Source of the DNA: CAZWCE01 sp964632505
Lineage (GTDB): Bacteria; Planctomycetota; Planctomycetia; Pirellulales; Thermoguttaceae
Direction: 5' to 3'
Assembly (NCBI GenBank): GCA_964632505.1
Contig: CAZWCE010000021.1
Span: forward strand, 1 to 54,411
DNA: 54,411 nt
Shown: positions 6,854 through 14,841 of the stretch, piece after piece
Numbering within the stretch: position 1 is the stretch's first letter
Layout: each line of letters begins with the position of its first letter
The notes under the pieces: generated by a model
What the model saw: the letters and a program-made list of their open reading frames with translations, nothing else
Told to the model about the DNA's origin: nothing
Database searches by the model: none
Translations under genes and position numbers: made by a program

Positions 6854-9676
6854 CTATTTCTTTTCGACCGGAAGTAGATGGAGGGCATCGACCACGACGT
6901 ACCCGTCGGTGCCCTCATTGCCGACCGTGATCGTCGAGAGCCGGTTCAGGCGATAAGTTCCCACCGAGACGAATTGGTCGTCGATCGGTGGTGTTTTGCG
7001 CTGGTCGATCTCGATCGTCGCCGTCCCGTCGGCATGATGGATCACCACCGGAGTGTTGCTTGCACGATTTTGGAAGGGAACGTACGACAGACGAATTTCA
7101 TATTCCCCGGGAGCCGCATTCGGCTGGAAGATCATCTTTCGAGCCCCCTTTTGCTGGTTTCCGTCATGGCGATAACCACCGCCGAAGAAGGGCTCGCTCC
7201 AGGTCGATGGCACCCAGTGGCCAATCTTCCGGGCCTGGGTGTCGTCGAGGAAGATTCCCGGCAGCTCCGGAAGCGGATGGATCGTTCCCCAAGGCAGAAA
7301 CGGTCCTTCATCGGGAATTCGCATCGTCGCCAGTGCTTTCCCGGCTCGCTTCGATTCTTCTTCCGGGATATCGTAAATGCGGATCTCGCAAATCCCCGCC
7401 GGCTCGTGTTCGACCAGCCGCAATCGCGCGGTCCGGAGACGGTCCAAACCGATCACCAGTCGGCGATGCCGGTTGTCGTCCAGGGAGAAAACCGTGCGCC
7501 AATGCTCGCCCTCGGGAACTTGCAGCTCGAACGCTCGGGGAGCGAGTGCCCGGCTTTGAAAGCTGATCTGGACGAGATTCAACGAAACGGTTTCCGGCCA
7601 CGAAAAGTTGAGGTGGTGAGGACGGTCCGCGGCGTCATCGGGACGCCACGCACTCGGATCTTCCCCATTCAAACGGCTATACCCGTCGACGATTTTTTCT
7701 ACCGGCATTGAATTTCCCGCCCGGTCTCTTCCGGTGGAGGAGGCGGTGATCGTCGCTTTCCGGGCAAGATCTTCAGGGTCTTCTCCCGGCAGATCGATCA
7801 GATAGGCCCCTTCCTTGAGGAGCTGCTGTTGCAGGTCGGCGATCTTGTGTTGTCCCAATTCTCGCGGCGTGAGGTTCTCCTGAAGGCACATCGCCGAAGC
7901 GGTGCCGGCCGCATGGCCGAGGATTGCGCAGGTATGCATTACCCGAGTGTTGGAAAGGGCGACGTGGGTCGCCGAAATATTGCGTCCCGCCATCATGAGG
8001 TTCTCGATGTTTCGGGAATAGAGGCAGCGGAAGGGAATGGAAAAGTACTGGCGAAAGAAGGCGAATTCGGGGCGATCGTAATGCACGCCGGCGCTTTCTC
8101 CCTGATGGAAGAATCCGGCGGAATAGTGATCATCGCAAACCCAACCGCCGAAGGCGACCCGATCGGAAAACCGTGTTTGATCGCCGATGTCGTTTTGCGT
8201 GAGGATGTAATCGCCCAGCAAGCGGTGGTTTTCCCGCTTGGCGGCGATATGTCCCACCCAGACGAGTTGACGACGGGAGGCGATGTCGGAGAATCGGGAA
8301 CAATCGTTTTTGATGTGTCCCCAGATGCCGAAGACCAGTCGGAAGAGGTCGTCCCGGATCTCCTCCGCCTGAGCATAGGTGTCGCGGAGCCCGCCGAGTT
8401 CGTTCTTCCATTGCCAGCCGATCGGCCAGCCGGGTCGGCGTGGGTGGCGGTTCGGGGGAAAGCTCCGGCAATCGGGAAATTGGTAGGCCCACTTCGGCGT
8501 TTCGAACATGACCGGGGAATCGGTTTGCCGGCTGTAATACTTGATGCCGTTCCCCATGGTGTGGGGGCTGGCTTCCGGGGGCGCGTACGGTTCCTGGTGA
8601 AGCGAGTAGGGCTCCTTGCCTTCCCGATAATCGGCTCCCGCCCAGAGTCCGAGGACGGCGTCGCCGGTGCAATCGAGAAAGAGTTTTCCGGGAAAACGGC
8701 TCCGAAGACCGCTTCGGGTGTGTATCGTTTCGACGCACGCGATGCGATGCTCGCTTTCCATGACCACATCGCAGGCATGGGTGTTCAGGAACAGTTCGAT
8801 GCGTGGTTCTTGTTCGATCCACCGTCGGAGACGTTGGCTGTAGAGTTTTCCTTCGTCACAGTGCTGGTTGCCTTCGGTGGAGTATTCCTCGATGATTCCC
8901 GTTTCTCTGGGATCGTCGTTTCGAGCGCCGTGCCCGTGGGGCCAAATCCCCACGGGGGGGACCAGTAACTCGGAGCTGGCATTGCCGCCGAGCACGGGGC
9001 GATTCTGAATCAAAGCGACCGAGGCGCCGTTCCGCGCGGCAGCCATCGCGGCGGTACACCCCGCCAGGCCGCCTCCTACGACGACGACGTCTTTTTCAGG
9101 CATGTCGGTGATTTCGCGGCTCACTCCACCATGGATTTCGCGGAGTCTCGCGATTTTCTCGATCATTTCCGGAGGATGCCAATCGTCGTCGGGAGAGAGC
9201 ACGATCGCGTCGCATCGACCGTAATAGCCGGTTCGATCGATCAGCCGAATTTCGCATTCCCCTTTTTCGAGTATGACTTTTCCTCCGTTTTCCCAGTGCC
9301 AACCCGTTTTTCCGCTCGCGCCGAAGACGTGGGGCACCCGCTTGTCGGCAACGGCGATTTGAAAACGGCCCGGGTGATGCTCTGGAATCCAGTCTTTGGT
9401 GCGGACCCACAGGGTATGGTTTCCGGCCTTTTCGACCGTGATGGTCGTCACGGCATCGTCCACGGGGCGCCCCATGCCGGTCGCCAGAAGATAGGGAGAT
9501 CCCATCTGGTCGATGAATTGGGGATCGTTGGACCATCCCCCTGTTTTTTCGAAGGATTCCGCTTCCAACCACACGAATTCCTTTTCGGAAGATGCAAAAC
9601 TTTCGTGGGTTGAGGAAAATAGGAAGATTGCGACGATGGAGAGCTTTGCGGTAATCAGGAAGGGGCGTTTGTTCAT
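6854..9676 (-). CDS. Secreted FAD-dependent oxidoreductase with golvesin-like and discoidin-like domains
   Basis: A 940-residue exported protein. Residues 1-29 form a signal peptide. Residues 33-165 are a beta-sandwich resembling the golvesin/xanthan-lyase-associated domain. The FAD-dependent oxidoreductase core begins at 196 with the Rossmann motif VVVVGGGLAGCTAA and continues through RPVLGGNASSE to about residue 610. A discoidin (F5/8 type C)-like domain follows at about 650-780, and a second golvesin-like domain closes the protein (about 800-937, with GTYRLN and YVVVDALHLL). FAD_oxidored family proteins with such accessory domains are frequent in planctomycetes and are thought to act on polysaccharide- or sugar-linked substrates, but no activity is established. 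It is monocistronic, with a shared terminator at 6794-6829. Confidence 0.88.
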   Translation of the reverse strand: MNKRPFLITAKLSIVAIFLFSSTHESFASSEKEFVWLEAESFEKTGGWSNDPQFIDQMGSPYLLATGMGRPVDDAVTTITVEKAGNHTLWVRTKDWIPEHHPGRFQIAVADKRVPHVFGASGKTGWHWENGGKVILEKGECEIRLIDRTGYYGRCDAIVLSPDDDWHPPEMIEKIARLREIHGGVSREITDMPEKDVVVVGGGLAGCTAAMAAARNGASVALIQNRPVLGGNASSELLVPPVGIWPHGHGARNDDPRETGIIEEYSTEGNQHCDEGKLYSQRLRRWIEQEPRIELFLNTHACDVVMESEHRIACVETIHTRSGLRSRFPGKLFLDCTGDAVLGLWAGADYREGKEPYSLHQEPYAPPEASPHTMGNGIKYYSRQTDSPVMFETPKWAYQFPDCRSFPPNRHPRRPGWPIGWQWKNELGGLRDTYAQAEEIRDDLFRLVFGIWGHIKNDCSRFSDIASRRQLVWVGHIAAKRENHRLLGDYILTQNDIGDQTRFSDRVAFGGWVCDDHYSAGFFHQGESAGVHYDRPEFAFFRQYFSIPFRCLYSRNIENLMMAGRNISATHVALSNTRVMHTCAILGHAAGTASAMCLQENLTPRELGQHKIADLQQQLLKEGAYLIDLPGEDPEDLARKATITASSTGRDRAGNSMPVEKIVDGYSRLNGEDPSAWRPDDAADRPHHLNFSWPETVSLNLVQISFQSRALAPRAFELQVPEGEHWRTVFSLDDNRHRRLVIGLDRLRTARLRLVEHEPAGICEIRIYDIPEEESKRAGKALATMRIPDEGPFLPWGTIHPLPELPGIFLDDTQARKIGHWVPSTWSEPFFGGGYRHDGNQQKGARKMIFQPNAAPGEYEIRLSYVPFQNRASNTPVVIHHADGTATIEIDQRKTPPIDDQFVSVGTYRLNRLSTITVGNEGTDGYVVVDALHLLPVEKK

Positions 9677-9815
9677 TGCGAGAACTCTTTTTCGTGCAAG
9701 GGGTTCGCGAAAGAAAGATTGGAACGAAATATCGAGAAAGGAGGTGCGCGAAAAAAATCGCGTTGATAGCCATTATAGAAAAAGGATCGGCGAAAAGAAA
9801 TGGAAAAAATCGCCT

Positions 9816-9844
9816 TTGACACACCCCCGGGAACTCGGTATGCT
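9816..9844 (+). promoter_or_regulatory. Sigma70-type promoter of the response-regulator gene
   Basis: TTGACA (9816-9821), 17-bp spacer, TATGCT (9839-9844): the best consensus promoter in the window. The predicted start near 9851 puts repeated element B (9856-9887) at about +5 of the transcript. Confidence 0.7.
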
Positions 9845-9855
9845 CCCTTGTCGCT

Positions 9856-9887
9856 GATTCATGATCGCCTCAGTAGTGCCCCCTCGG
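9856..9887 (+). promoter_or_regulatory. Repeated upstream element, copy B
   Basis: 32-nt match to copy A at 173-204. The first 25 nt differ at only two positions, and three of the last seven differ. It lies directly downstream of a consensus promoter and 64 nt before the response-regulator start, so here it should be in the 5' leader RNA. Confidence 0.6.
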
Positions 9888-9951
9888 TTCACTATTGAAG
9901 CGGAGCTTGATATGAGGTGCCGCGTCGGCATTGGAAAAAGGAGGAGGAGCC

Positions 9952-10323
9952 GTGCTGGAAGAACAACGGGTTTTGATTGTCGATCGATCGGAAGAGACTC
10001 GGGAAGTTCTCCGCACCGCCTTGGGACGGCATGGTATCAAAACGCTTGCCACGCCGCGTGCCCGTCGAGGGTTGGAGCTTGCTCGAGAGCATCATCCCGA
10101 CCTGATCGTCCTCGATCTAGAGGTCTCCAAAGCCGATCCCGACCAGGCGTATGCAACGTTCGCCGGTGATGATGAGGTCAATCAGACGCCTACTTTGCTG
10201 CTTGGAACGGCCAAAAGGGGAGATTCCCGGCAAAGTGACGGAGAATTTGTCTCCAAGCCCTATCACTACGGGCCGTTGATCCGTAAAATTGAAGAGATGC
10301 TGGCCGTAAGAAAGTGCGCTTGA
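9952..10323 (+). CDS. Single-domain response regulator (receiver protein)
   Basis: A 123-residue receiver domain without an output domain. The phosphoacceptor is D55 in LIVLDLE, and the conserved lysine is K102 in VSKPY. The acidic pocket after the first strand reads IVDRSEE, so one of the two usual acidic residues is replaced by Arg, though nearby glutamates may compensate. The conserved Thr/Ser position is probably in LLLGTAK. The GTG start was chosen because AAGGAGGAGG lies just upstream; an in-frame TTG at 9931 would precede that site. The FHA-GAF histidine kinase gene follows 159 bp downstream and is the obvious candidate partner. With no DNA-binding domain, output is presumably through protein contacts or phosphotransfer. 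Confidence 0.85.
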   Translation: MLEEQRVLIVDRSEETREVLRTALGRHGIKTLATPRARRGLELAREHHPDLIVLDLEVSKADPDQAYATFAGDDEVNQTPTLLLGTAKRGDSRQSDGEFVSKPYHYGPLIRKIEEMLAVRKCA

Positions 10324-10325
10324 AA

Positions 10326-10341
10326 CCGGGAAGAGTCCCGG
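10326..10341 (+). other. Small hairpin after the response regulator
   Basis: CCGGGA-AGAG-TCCCGG, a 6-bp perfect stem just after the stop codon, followed by a T-rich but interrupted stretch (10345-10352). It may weakly attenuate read-through into the kinase gene. Confidence 0.35.
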
Positions 10342-10482
10342 GACCTTTTCTTCAGGCGACTCTTCGGATGCTCGGGGCACATTTTTCGGCATGGTGCCCC
10401 TTTGCCGATTGAGAGTGGGCACGGTTGGTCTTTTCTCATTTCTTGAAGGTCCGCAGGACCTCAGCGCGACGGAGTTCCGACG

Positions 10483-12210
10483 GTGGCGTCACTTTTCGTC
10501 ATTCGCGGCAACGATCAAGGGTGCCGCTTCGAACTGGAAGAGGATACGATCTCGATCGGGCGCGATGCGAGAAACAGTCTGCAACTTCACGATGTGGAGA
10601 TCTCGAGGACCCATGTGCTGCTCCGTCGGGAAGGTGAGCAGGGCTACCTGTTTTGCGATCAAGATAGTTCCAACGGCGTTTACGTCAATGGAAAGCGCGT
10701 GGAAGAGGGCATCCTGGAAAACGGCGACCAGATCCAGCTGGGGAGAACCCTTTTGCTTTATACCCAGCCGGTGGAAGACGATAACTTCCATTCCGGGGGC
10801 CATGTCGCGATTTCGGCCGACGATCAAACCGACGAACCGTCGCGCATCATCCATTCGGTCAGTCAGGAGGAAGGCAGCAGGCTGTTCGATCCGACGTTGG
10901 AGCTTCAGGAGCACTCCTGGTTGGCCAAGGCGCGGAGCCACTTGCAGGTGATGTATCACACGACGCTGGTCGTCAGTCAAACACTCGACATCGATCGTTT
11001 ACTTCGAAGGATACTCGAATTGATCTTTCAGTGGGTCGAAGCCGATCGGGGTTGCATCATGTTATACGACCCCGAGGGAAACGAACTGATCCCCCAGGCC
11101 AGCCGAAGCCGGGAAGGGGAGCCGGAGAAGATCACCATCAGCAAAACGATCCTCGATTACGTGCGACATCGTCGTGAGGGAGTCATCACGAGCGACGCGC
11201 AGCGGGATCAACGCTGGAACGCCGGGGCGAGTATCGTTCATATGGGAGTTCGGGAAGCGATCTGCGTGCCGATGCAGGGGCGATACGATATCGTCGGCGT
11301 CATTTACGTCGACACCTCCAGTCGGAGTCCCCATTTCGAAAGCGGCCGGGTGCAGGAAACGAATAAGTTCAGCACCGATCATCTGAAACTGATGATTGCC
11401 ATCGCCCATCAGGCGGCCCTGGCCGTTGAGGATACCCGATATTATTTGGGGATGGTGCAGGCGGAGCGACTCGCGGCGGTCGGCCAAACGGTGACGGTCC
11501 TCTCCCACCACGTCAAGAATATCCTCCAGGGCATTCGCGGCGGCAGTTACTTGATCGAAATGGGCCTTTCCGAACACGATGAATCGCTCATCTCCAAGGG
11601 CTGGAAGATCGTGGAGAAAAACCAGAATAAGATCTCCGACTTGGTGCTCGACATGCTCACTTTCAGCAAGGAGCGGGAACCCTCCTTGGAAGAAGGGGAT
11701 TTGAACCAGGTTGCTTCCGATGTGGTCGAGTTGATGCAGGGACGCGCCGGCGACATGGAGGTCGAGTTGGCTTGGCATCCCGACCGGTCGCTCCCGGTTT
11801 TTCTTTTCGATTCCGAGCAGTTTCACCGAGCGGCGACCAACGTGGTGACCAACGCGATCGACGCCGTGAACGATTTGGAAGACCGACAGGGGAGTGTCCA
11901 AGTGAGCACCATTTATGATCCTGTTCGTCGGATCGCCAAGTTCCTGGTCGACGACAACGGGTCCGGCATTCCCTCGGACCGCCGTGAAACGCTTTTCCGC
12001 CCCTTTTCCTCCGAAAAGAAAGGACGGGGCACGGGCCTCGGACTGGCCGTGACCGAGAAGATCATCAAGGAACACGGCGGCCGGGTGTTGGTCGAGAGTT
12101 CCCCGAGCGGCGGGGCGCGGTTCGTTTTAGAACTTCCTTGTCGGCGCCTCCAGCAGGAGAGCTCGTCTCCGCTGGAAACCAGTAGCTGGAACCGTGACGA
12201 CGGCGAATGA
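10483..12210 (+). CDS. FHA-GAF sensor histidine kinase
   Basis: A 575-residue cytoplasmic kinase with no membrane segment. Residues 1-95 form an FHA domain (SIGRDARNS 24-32, SRTHVLL 41-47, DSSNGVYVNG 61-70), which binds phosphothreonine peptides. A GAF domain follows at about 165-320. The HisKA segment carries the phosphoacceptor in VLSHHVKN (probably H342). The ATPase domain has the N box ATNVVTNAID (451-460), G1 DDNGSGIP (490-497) and G2 GRGTGLGLAV (514-523). The FHA module suggests Ser/Thr phosphorylation feeds into the two-component signal, and the GAF domain suggests a soluble ligand. It starts with GTG and lies downstream of the single-domain receiver gene. Confidence 0.92.
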   Translation: MASLFVIRGNDQGCRFELEEDTISIGRDARNSLQLHDVEISRTHVLLRREGEQGYLFCDQDSSNGVYVNGKRVEEGILENGDQIQLGRTLLLYTQPVEDDNFHSGGHVAISADDQTDEPSRIIHSVSQEEGSRLFDPTLELQEHSWLAKARSHLQVMYHTTLVVSQTLDIDRLLRRILELIFQWVEADRGCIMLYDPEGNELIPQASRSREGEPEKITISKTILDYVRHRREGVITSDAQRDQRWNAGASIVHMGVREAICVPMQGRYDIVGVIYVDTSSRSPHFESGRVQETNKFSTDHLKLMIAIAHQAALAVEDTRYYLGMVQAERLAAVGQTVTVLSHHVKNILQGIRGGSYLIEMGLSEHDESLISKGWKIVEKNQNKISDLVLDMLTFSKEREPSLEEGDLNQVASDVVELMQGRAGDMEVELAWHPDRSLPVFLFDSEQFHRAATNVVTNAIDAVNDLEDRQGSVQVSTIYDPVRRIAKFLVDDNGSGIPSDRRETLFRPFSSEKKGRGTGLGLAVTEKIIKEHGGRVLVESSPSGGARFVLELPCRRLQQESSSPLETSSWNRDDGE

Positions 12211-12319
12211 GCGTTGCTCTTGGAAGGAACCCTTCGTCGCCAAACGGTCTGGTCATGCTTGATGGCGGAGAACCCCTCATTCATTCCATGCCGTTTTTGC
12301 AACTTGTGAGAGTCGCTTC

Positions 12320-12766
12320 ATGTTGATTTTCATCGCGGGGATCATGCAGGGATCGCTCTTGGGCGAGAAGGAGCTGCGCGATCAGTCCTATCGGGTCGAA
12401 CTGCAACAGAAGTTGCAATCCCATTTCGAAGGGGCGACGGTGTACGATCCTTACTTGGCGCATCGCAACTCCCTGGCCTACGATGAAAAAACAGGCCGCG
12501 AGACCTTTTTCACCCATTGTCGTATGTGTCGGGAAGAAGCCGACGTGGTCGTGGCGTTCGTACCGGAAGCATCGATGGGCACCGCGATCGAGATTTGGGA
12601 AGCCAAGCAGGGCGACGCCGTCGTCGTGACGATCAGTCCCATGAAGCACAACTGGGCCGTGAAATTTCTCAGCGATCTGCTCTACCCCGACCTCGATGCT
12701 TTCCTCGTCGACATGGAAACCGGCCGACTCGAGCGGCAAATCCAGCTTCAGCGCTCCCGAAAATGA
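12320..12766 (+). CDS. Nucleoside 2-deoxyribosyltransferase-like protein
   Basis: A 148-residue Rossmann-like protein of the nucleoside 2-deoxyribosyltransferase superfamily, which cleaves or transfers N-glycosidic bonds of deoxynucleosides or nucleotides. Family signs are the opening IFIAGIMQGS, the YDPY loop, and the segment ASMGTAIEIWEA with the candidate catalytic glutamate after the S-x-G-T turn. The length fits the family. The ribosome-binding site is weak. Its stop codon overlaps a 17-nt near-perfect palindrome, and the DUF89 phosphatase gene converges from the right. True transferase, hydrolase or sugar-nucleotide sensing roles all remain possible. Confidence 0.8.
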   Translation: MLIFIAGIMQGSLLGEKELRDQSYRVELQQKLQSHFEGATVYDPYLAHRNSLAYDEKTGRETFFTHCRMCREEADVVVAFVPEASMGTAIEIWEAKQGDAVVVTISPMKHNWAVKFLSDLLYPDLDAFLVDMETGRLERQIQLQRSRK

Positions 12767-12782
12767 TCTCCCCGGGGGAGAT
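12766..12782. repeat. 17-nt inverted repeat between convergent genes
   Basis: ATCTCCCC-G-GGGGAGAT: two 8-nt arms around one base, beginning at the last base of the stop codon of the deoxyribosyltransferase-like gene and 28 nt from the DUF89 stop. No T run follows, so it is not a standard terminator, but it could slow polymerases from both sides. Confidence 0.5.
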
Positions 12783-12809
12783 GTTCGGGATTGAAGAGTT
12801 CGTCGAAAT

Positions 12810-13694
12810 TCAGCTTTGCGACGGGATCGGGCTGCCCTCGGGCAATCGGAGGACGATGTCGCCGAGTTCCACTCCGGCGAACCGGGAGATGAACGGGCAT
12901 TTCGCTTTGAAGAGATAGCAGATATTCGCCTCGTGCTGCCCCGGCTCGCAGAGCGTCTCGAAATTGGCCAGACCTTTCGAGATAATCAGATCGGCCGAAT
13001 GGAAGTGATCGAGAAATGTTTCGCTGCATTGGGGGAGGAGCGTGCCGAGTCCATCGTTGTTGTTGTCGATCACCTCGACCAGGTCGGTCAGCCCGACCGC
13101 CTCGGCGTCTTGGTAGGTGGCGTCGTTCAGGGCGGGGGAGCCGTTGACGGCCAGGGTGATTTTTTTCGGCAGGAGCTGCTCGATCAGGAGCCGATCGCAG
13201 GCGATTTCCCCGGCATTGTCGGCCAGAAAGAGGATCGTTTCCGAGGCGCCGATCCACCGTTCGAAGTCGTCCATGTCGCCGATCAGAGGCATGACCATCG
13301 CCTGCTCGAGGGTTTGTCGGACCACCTCGTCGGTCAATCGGGAGCCGAGGGCACCGTCGATCATGTTCCCGGCGATGGAAACGCGGACCGCTGTTTCCAG
13401 AGGGCGTGGGGAGGATTCGATCCTCGCGCGGAGGGAGTCGAGCTGATCGACCATGAACCGATTAAAGCGGTTTTTCATGGCAGCGTAAGGGTCTTCGTTG
13501 GACGTCATCTCGCGAATCGTCCGGTGAATCTTCTGGGCCAAAAGCGGGGGATTCCGGTCGAATCCCTCACGGAGGGAAAGCTCCATCACTTGTTGCAGAC
13601 AACGCTGGTGGAGGGATTCATCATCGGTGGCCATTCGGGCGGCCTCGAGCGATTGACGCATCAGGCACAAGATACAGTCGAGTGAAGCAGGCAT
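12810..13694 (-). CDS. DUF89 / ARMT1-like damage-control phosphatase
   Basis: A 294-residue protein of the DUF89 family, metal-dependent phosphatases proposed to remove harmful or damaged phosphometabolites. Signatures seen are the N-terminal cysteine motif DCILCLMRQSLEAAR, the metal-site motif FLADNAGEIACDRLL, and the following VNGSPALNDATYQDAEAVGL. The start at 13694 was chosen over 13718 because AGAGG lies about 8 nt before it and the protein then begins MPASLDCILC, as family members do. It is divergent from the TauE-type permease, and the shared intergenic region holds repeated element C. The physiological substrate is unknown; a house-cleaning role beside the deoxyribosyltransferase-like enzyme is inference. 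Confidence 0.88.
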   Translation of the reverse strand: MPASLDCILCLMRQSLEAARMATDDESLHQRCLQQVMELSLREGFDRNPPLLAQKIHRTIREMTSNEDPYAAMKNRFNRFMVDQLDSLRARIESSPRPLETAVRVSIAGNMIDGALGSRLTDEVVRQTLEQAMVMPLIGDMDDFERWIGASETILFLADNAGEIACDRLLIEQLLPKKITLAVNGSPALNDATYQDAEAVGLTDLVEVIDNNNDGLGTLLPQCSETFLDHFHSADLIISKGLANFETLCEPGQHEANICYLFKAKCPFISRFAGVELGDIVLRLPEGSPIPSQS

Positions 13695-13809
13695 GGAAAA
13701 ACCTCTGGGGTCAAGCATCGGATGATTTCGCCCACTTGGAAAGCAGGAATACGAAGAGAACTCTCATTGAGCGTCGCATCAAGAGTGAACCGAGGGCGAC
13801 CATCGGGAC

Positions 13810-13846
13810 CCGAGGCGGCACTACCGACGCGAACACGATTATTATA
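13810..13846 (-). promoter_or_regulatory. Repeated upstream element, copy C (with -10 TATAAT)
   Basis: Read on the minus strand: TATAAT (13846-13841), then the element with core GTTCGCGTCGGTAGTGCC and the CC..GG ending. The last 25 positions align without gaps to copies A and B. No good -35 hexamer is seen. The DUF89 start codon is 115 nt downstream. Confidence 0.55.
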
Positions 13847-13869
13847 CACCGGCACTGGGATTTGAAAAC

Positions 13870-14676
13870 ATGTGGCTGCATCTTCTTTTGTTCGGCGTCG
13901 GATTGGCAGCCGGCTTTCTGAATGTACTTGCCGGGGGGGGATCACTGCTTTCCATGCCCGTGATGGTCTTCTGCGGCATGGACGGGGCGACCGCCAACGG
14001 AACCAACCGGATCGCCATTCTCGCCCAGAATATCGCGGCGACCATCAGCTTCCTTCGCCACGGGACCCTCAAGCTCTCTCTCGCGCTGGGGTTGGCCGTT
14101 TGCACGCTTCCCGGCTCGATTTTCGGCGCCCTATTGGGCACCAAGATTGAGGGAGTCGCCTTCAACCGTTTTTTGGCGGTGGTCATGCTGGTCGTTTTGG
14201 GAATCATGTTGTTGCCGAAAAAACGACTCGTGGAAACGAAAGACGCTTCGGAAGAGCTCTCCGATGGCGGCCCCGAGGGGGGATCATCGCTTCCGGGAAC
14301 CGACAACATTCCGAGATGGCGGTTGGCGCTCACCTGTCTGGGAATGGTGGGCATCGGTTTCTACGGCGGAATCATCCAGGGCGGAATCGGCTTTTTCATC
14401 ATCGCGATTCTCAGCCACGGATTGCGACTGGACTTGATTCGCGTGAACGCCTTGAAGGTTTTCATCATCGGCGTCTACACCCCGGTCGCCTTATTGATTT
14501 TCGCACTCAGCGGCGAGGTCGATTGGTTCGCCGGATTGGCCTTGGCCTGCGGCAACAGTCTGGGAGCCTATCTCGGAGCCCGCTTCAGCCTGGCCAAGGG
14601 AGAGAAGGTGGTGCGCTGGTTCGTTTGGTTTGCCATGGGGGCGATGGCTCTGAGATTGCTTTTCTCCTCGTATTGA
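13870..14676 (+). CDS. TauE/SafE-family membrane permease
   Basis: A 268-residue polytopic membrane protein of the TauE/SafE (DUF81) family, which exports sulfite, sulfonates or other small anions. The N-terminus LAAGFLNVLAGGGSLLSMP is the family's first repeat signature, and the second repeat shows GIIQGGIGFFI. About eight hydrophobic segments can be seen, with a charged cytoplasmic-type loop around residues 117-145. The length is typical. It is divergent from the DUF89 gene with a 175-bp gap. The transported substrate cannot be named. Confidence 0.88.
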   Translation: MWLHLLLFGVGLAAGFLNVLAGGGSLLSMPVMVFCGMDGATANGTNRIAILAQNIAATISFLRHGTLKLSLALGLAVCTLPGSIFGALLGTKIEGVAFNRFLAVVMLVVLGIMLLPKKRLVETKDASEELSDGGPEGGSSLPGTDNIPRWRLALTCLGMVGIGFYGGIIQGGIGFFIIAILSHGLRLDLIRVNALKVFIIGVYTPVALLIFALSGEVDWFAGLALACGNSLGAYLGARFSLAKGEKVVRWFVWFAMGAMALRLLFSSY

Positions 14677-14841
14677 CCGTGAAGATCCCGGTGAAAAGTA
14701 TTGTTACGGCCTTTTTCAACCTCACTCCTCCGTTACAAGTCGCTACAGATCCTCCCCAACAAGCGGTTTTGCGATCGTTTGCTTGAACGTCGCCTCCGGT
14801 TCATGTGGTTTTATACGACTACCCGGAATTCCATCATCCTT

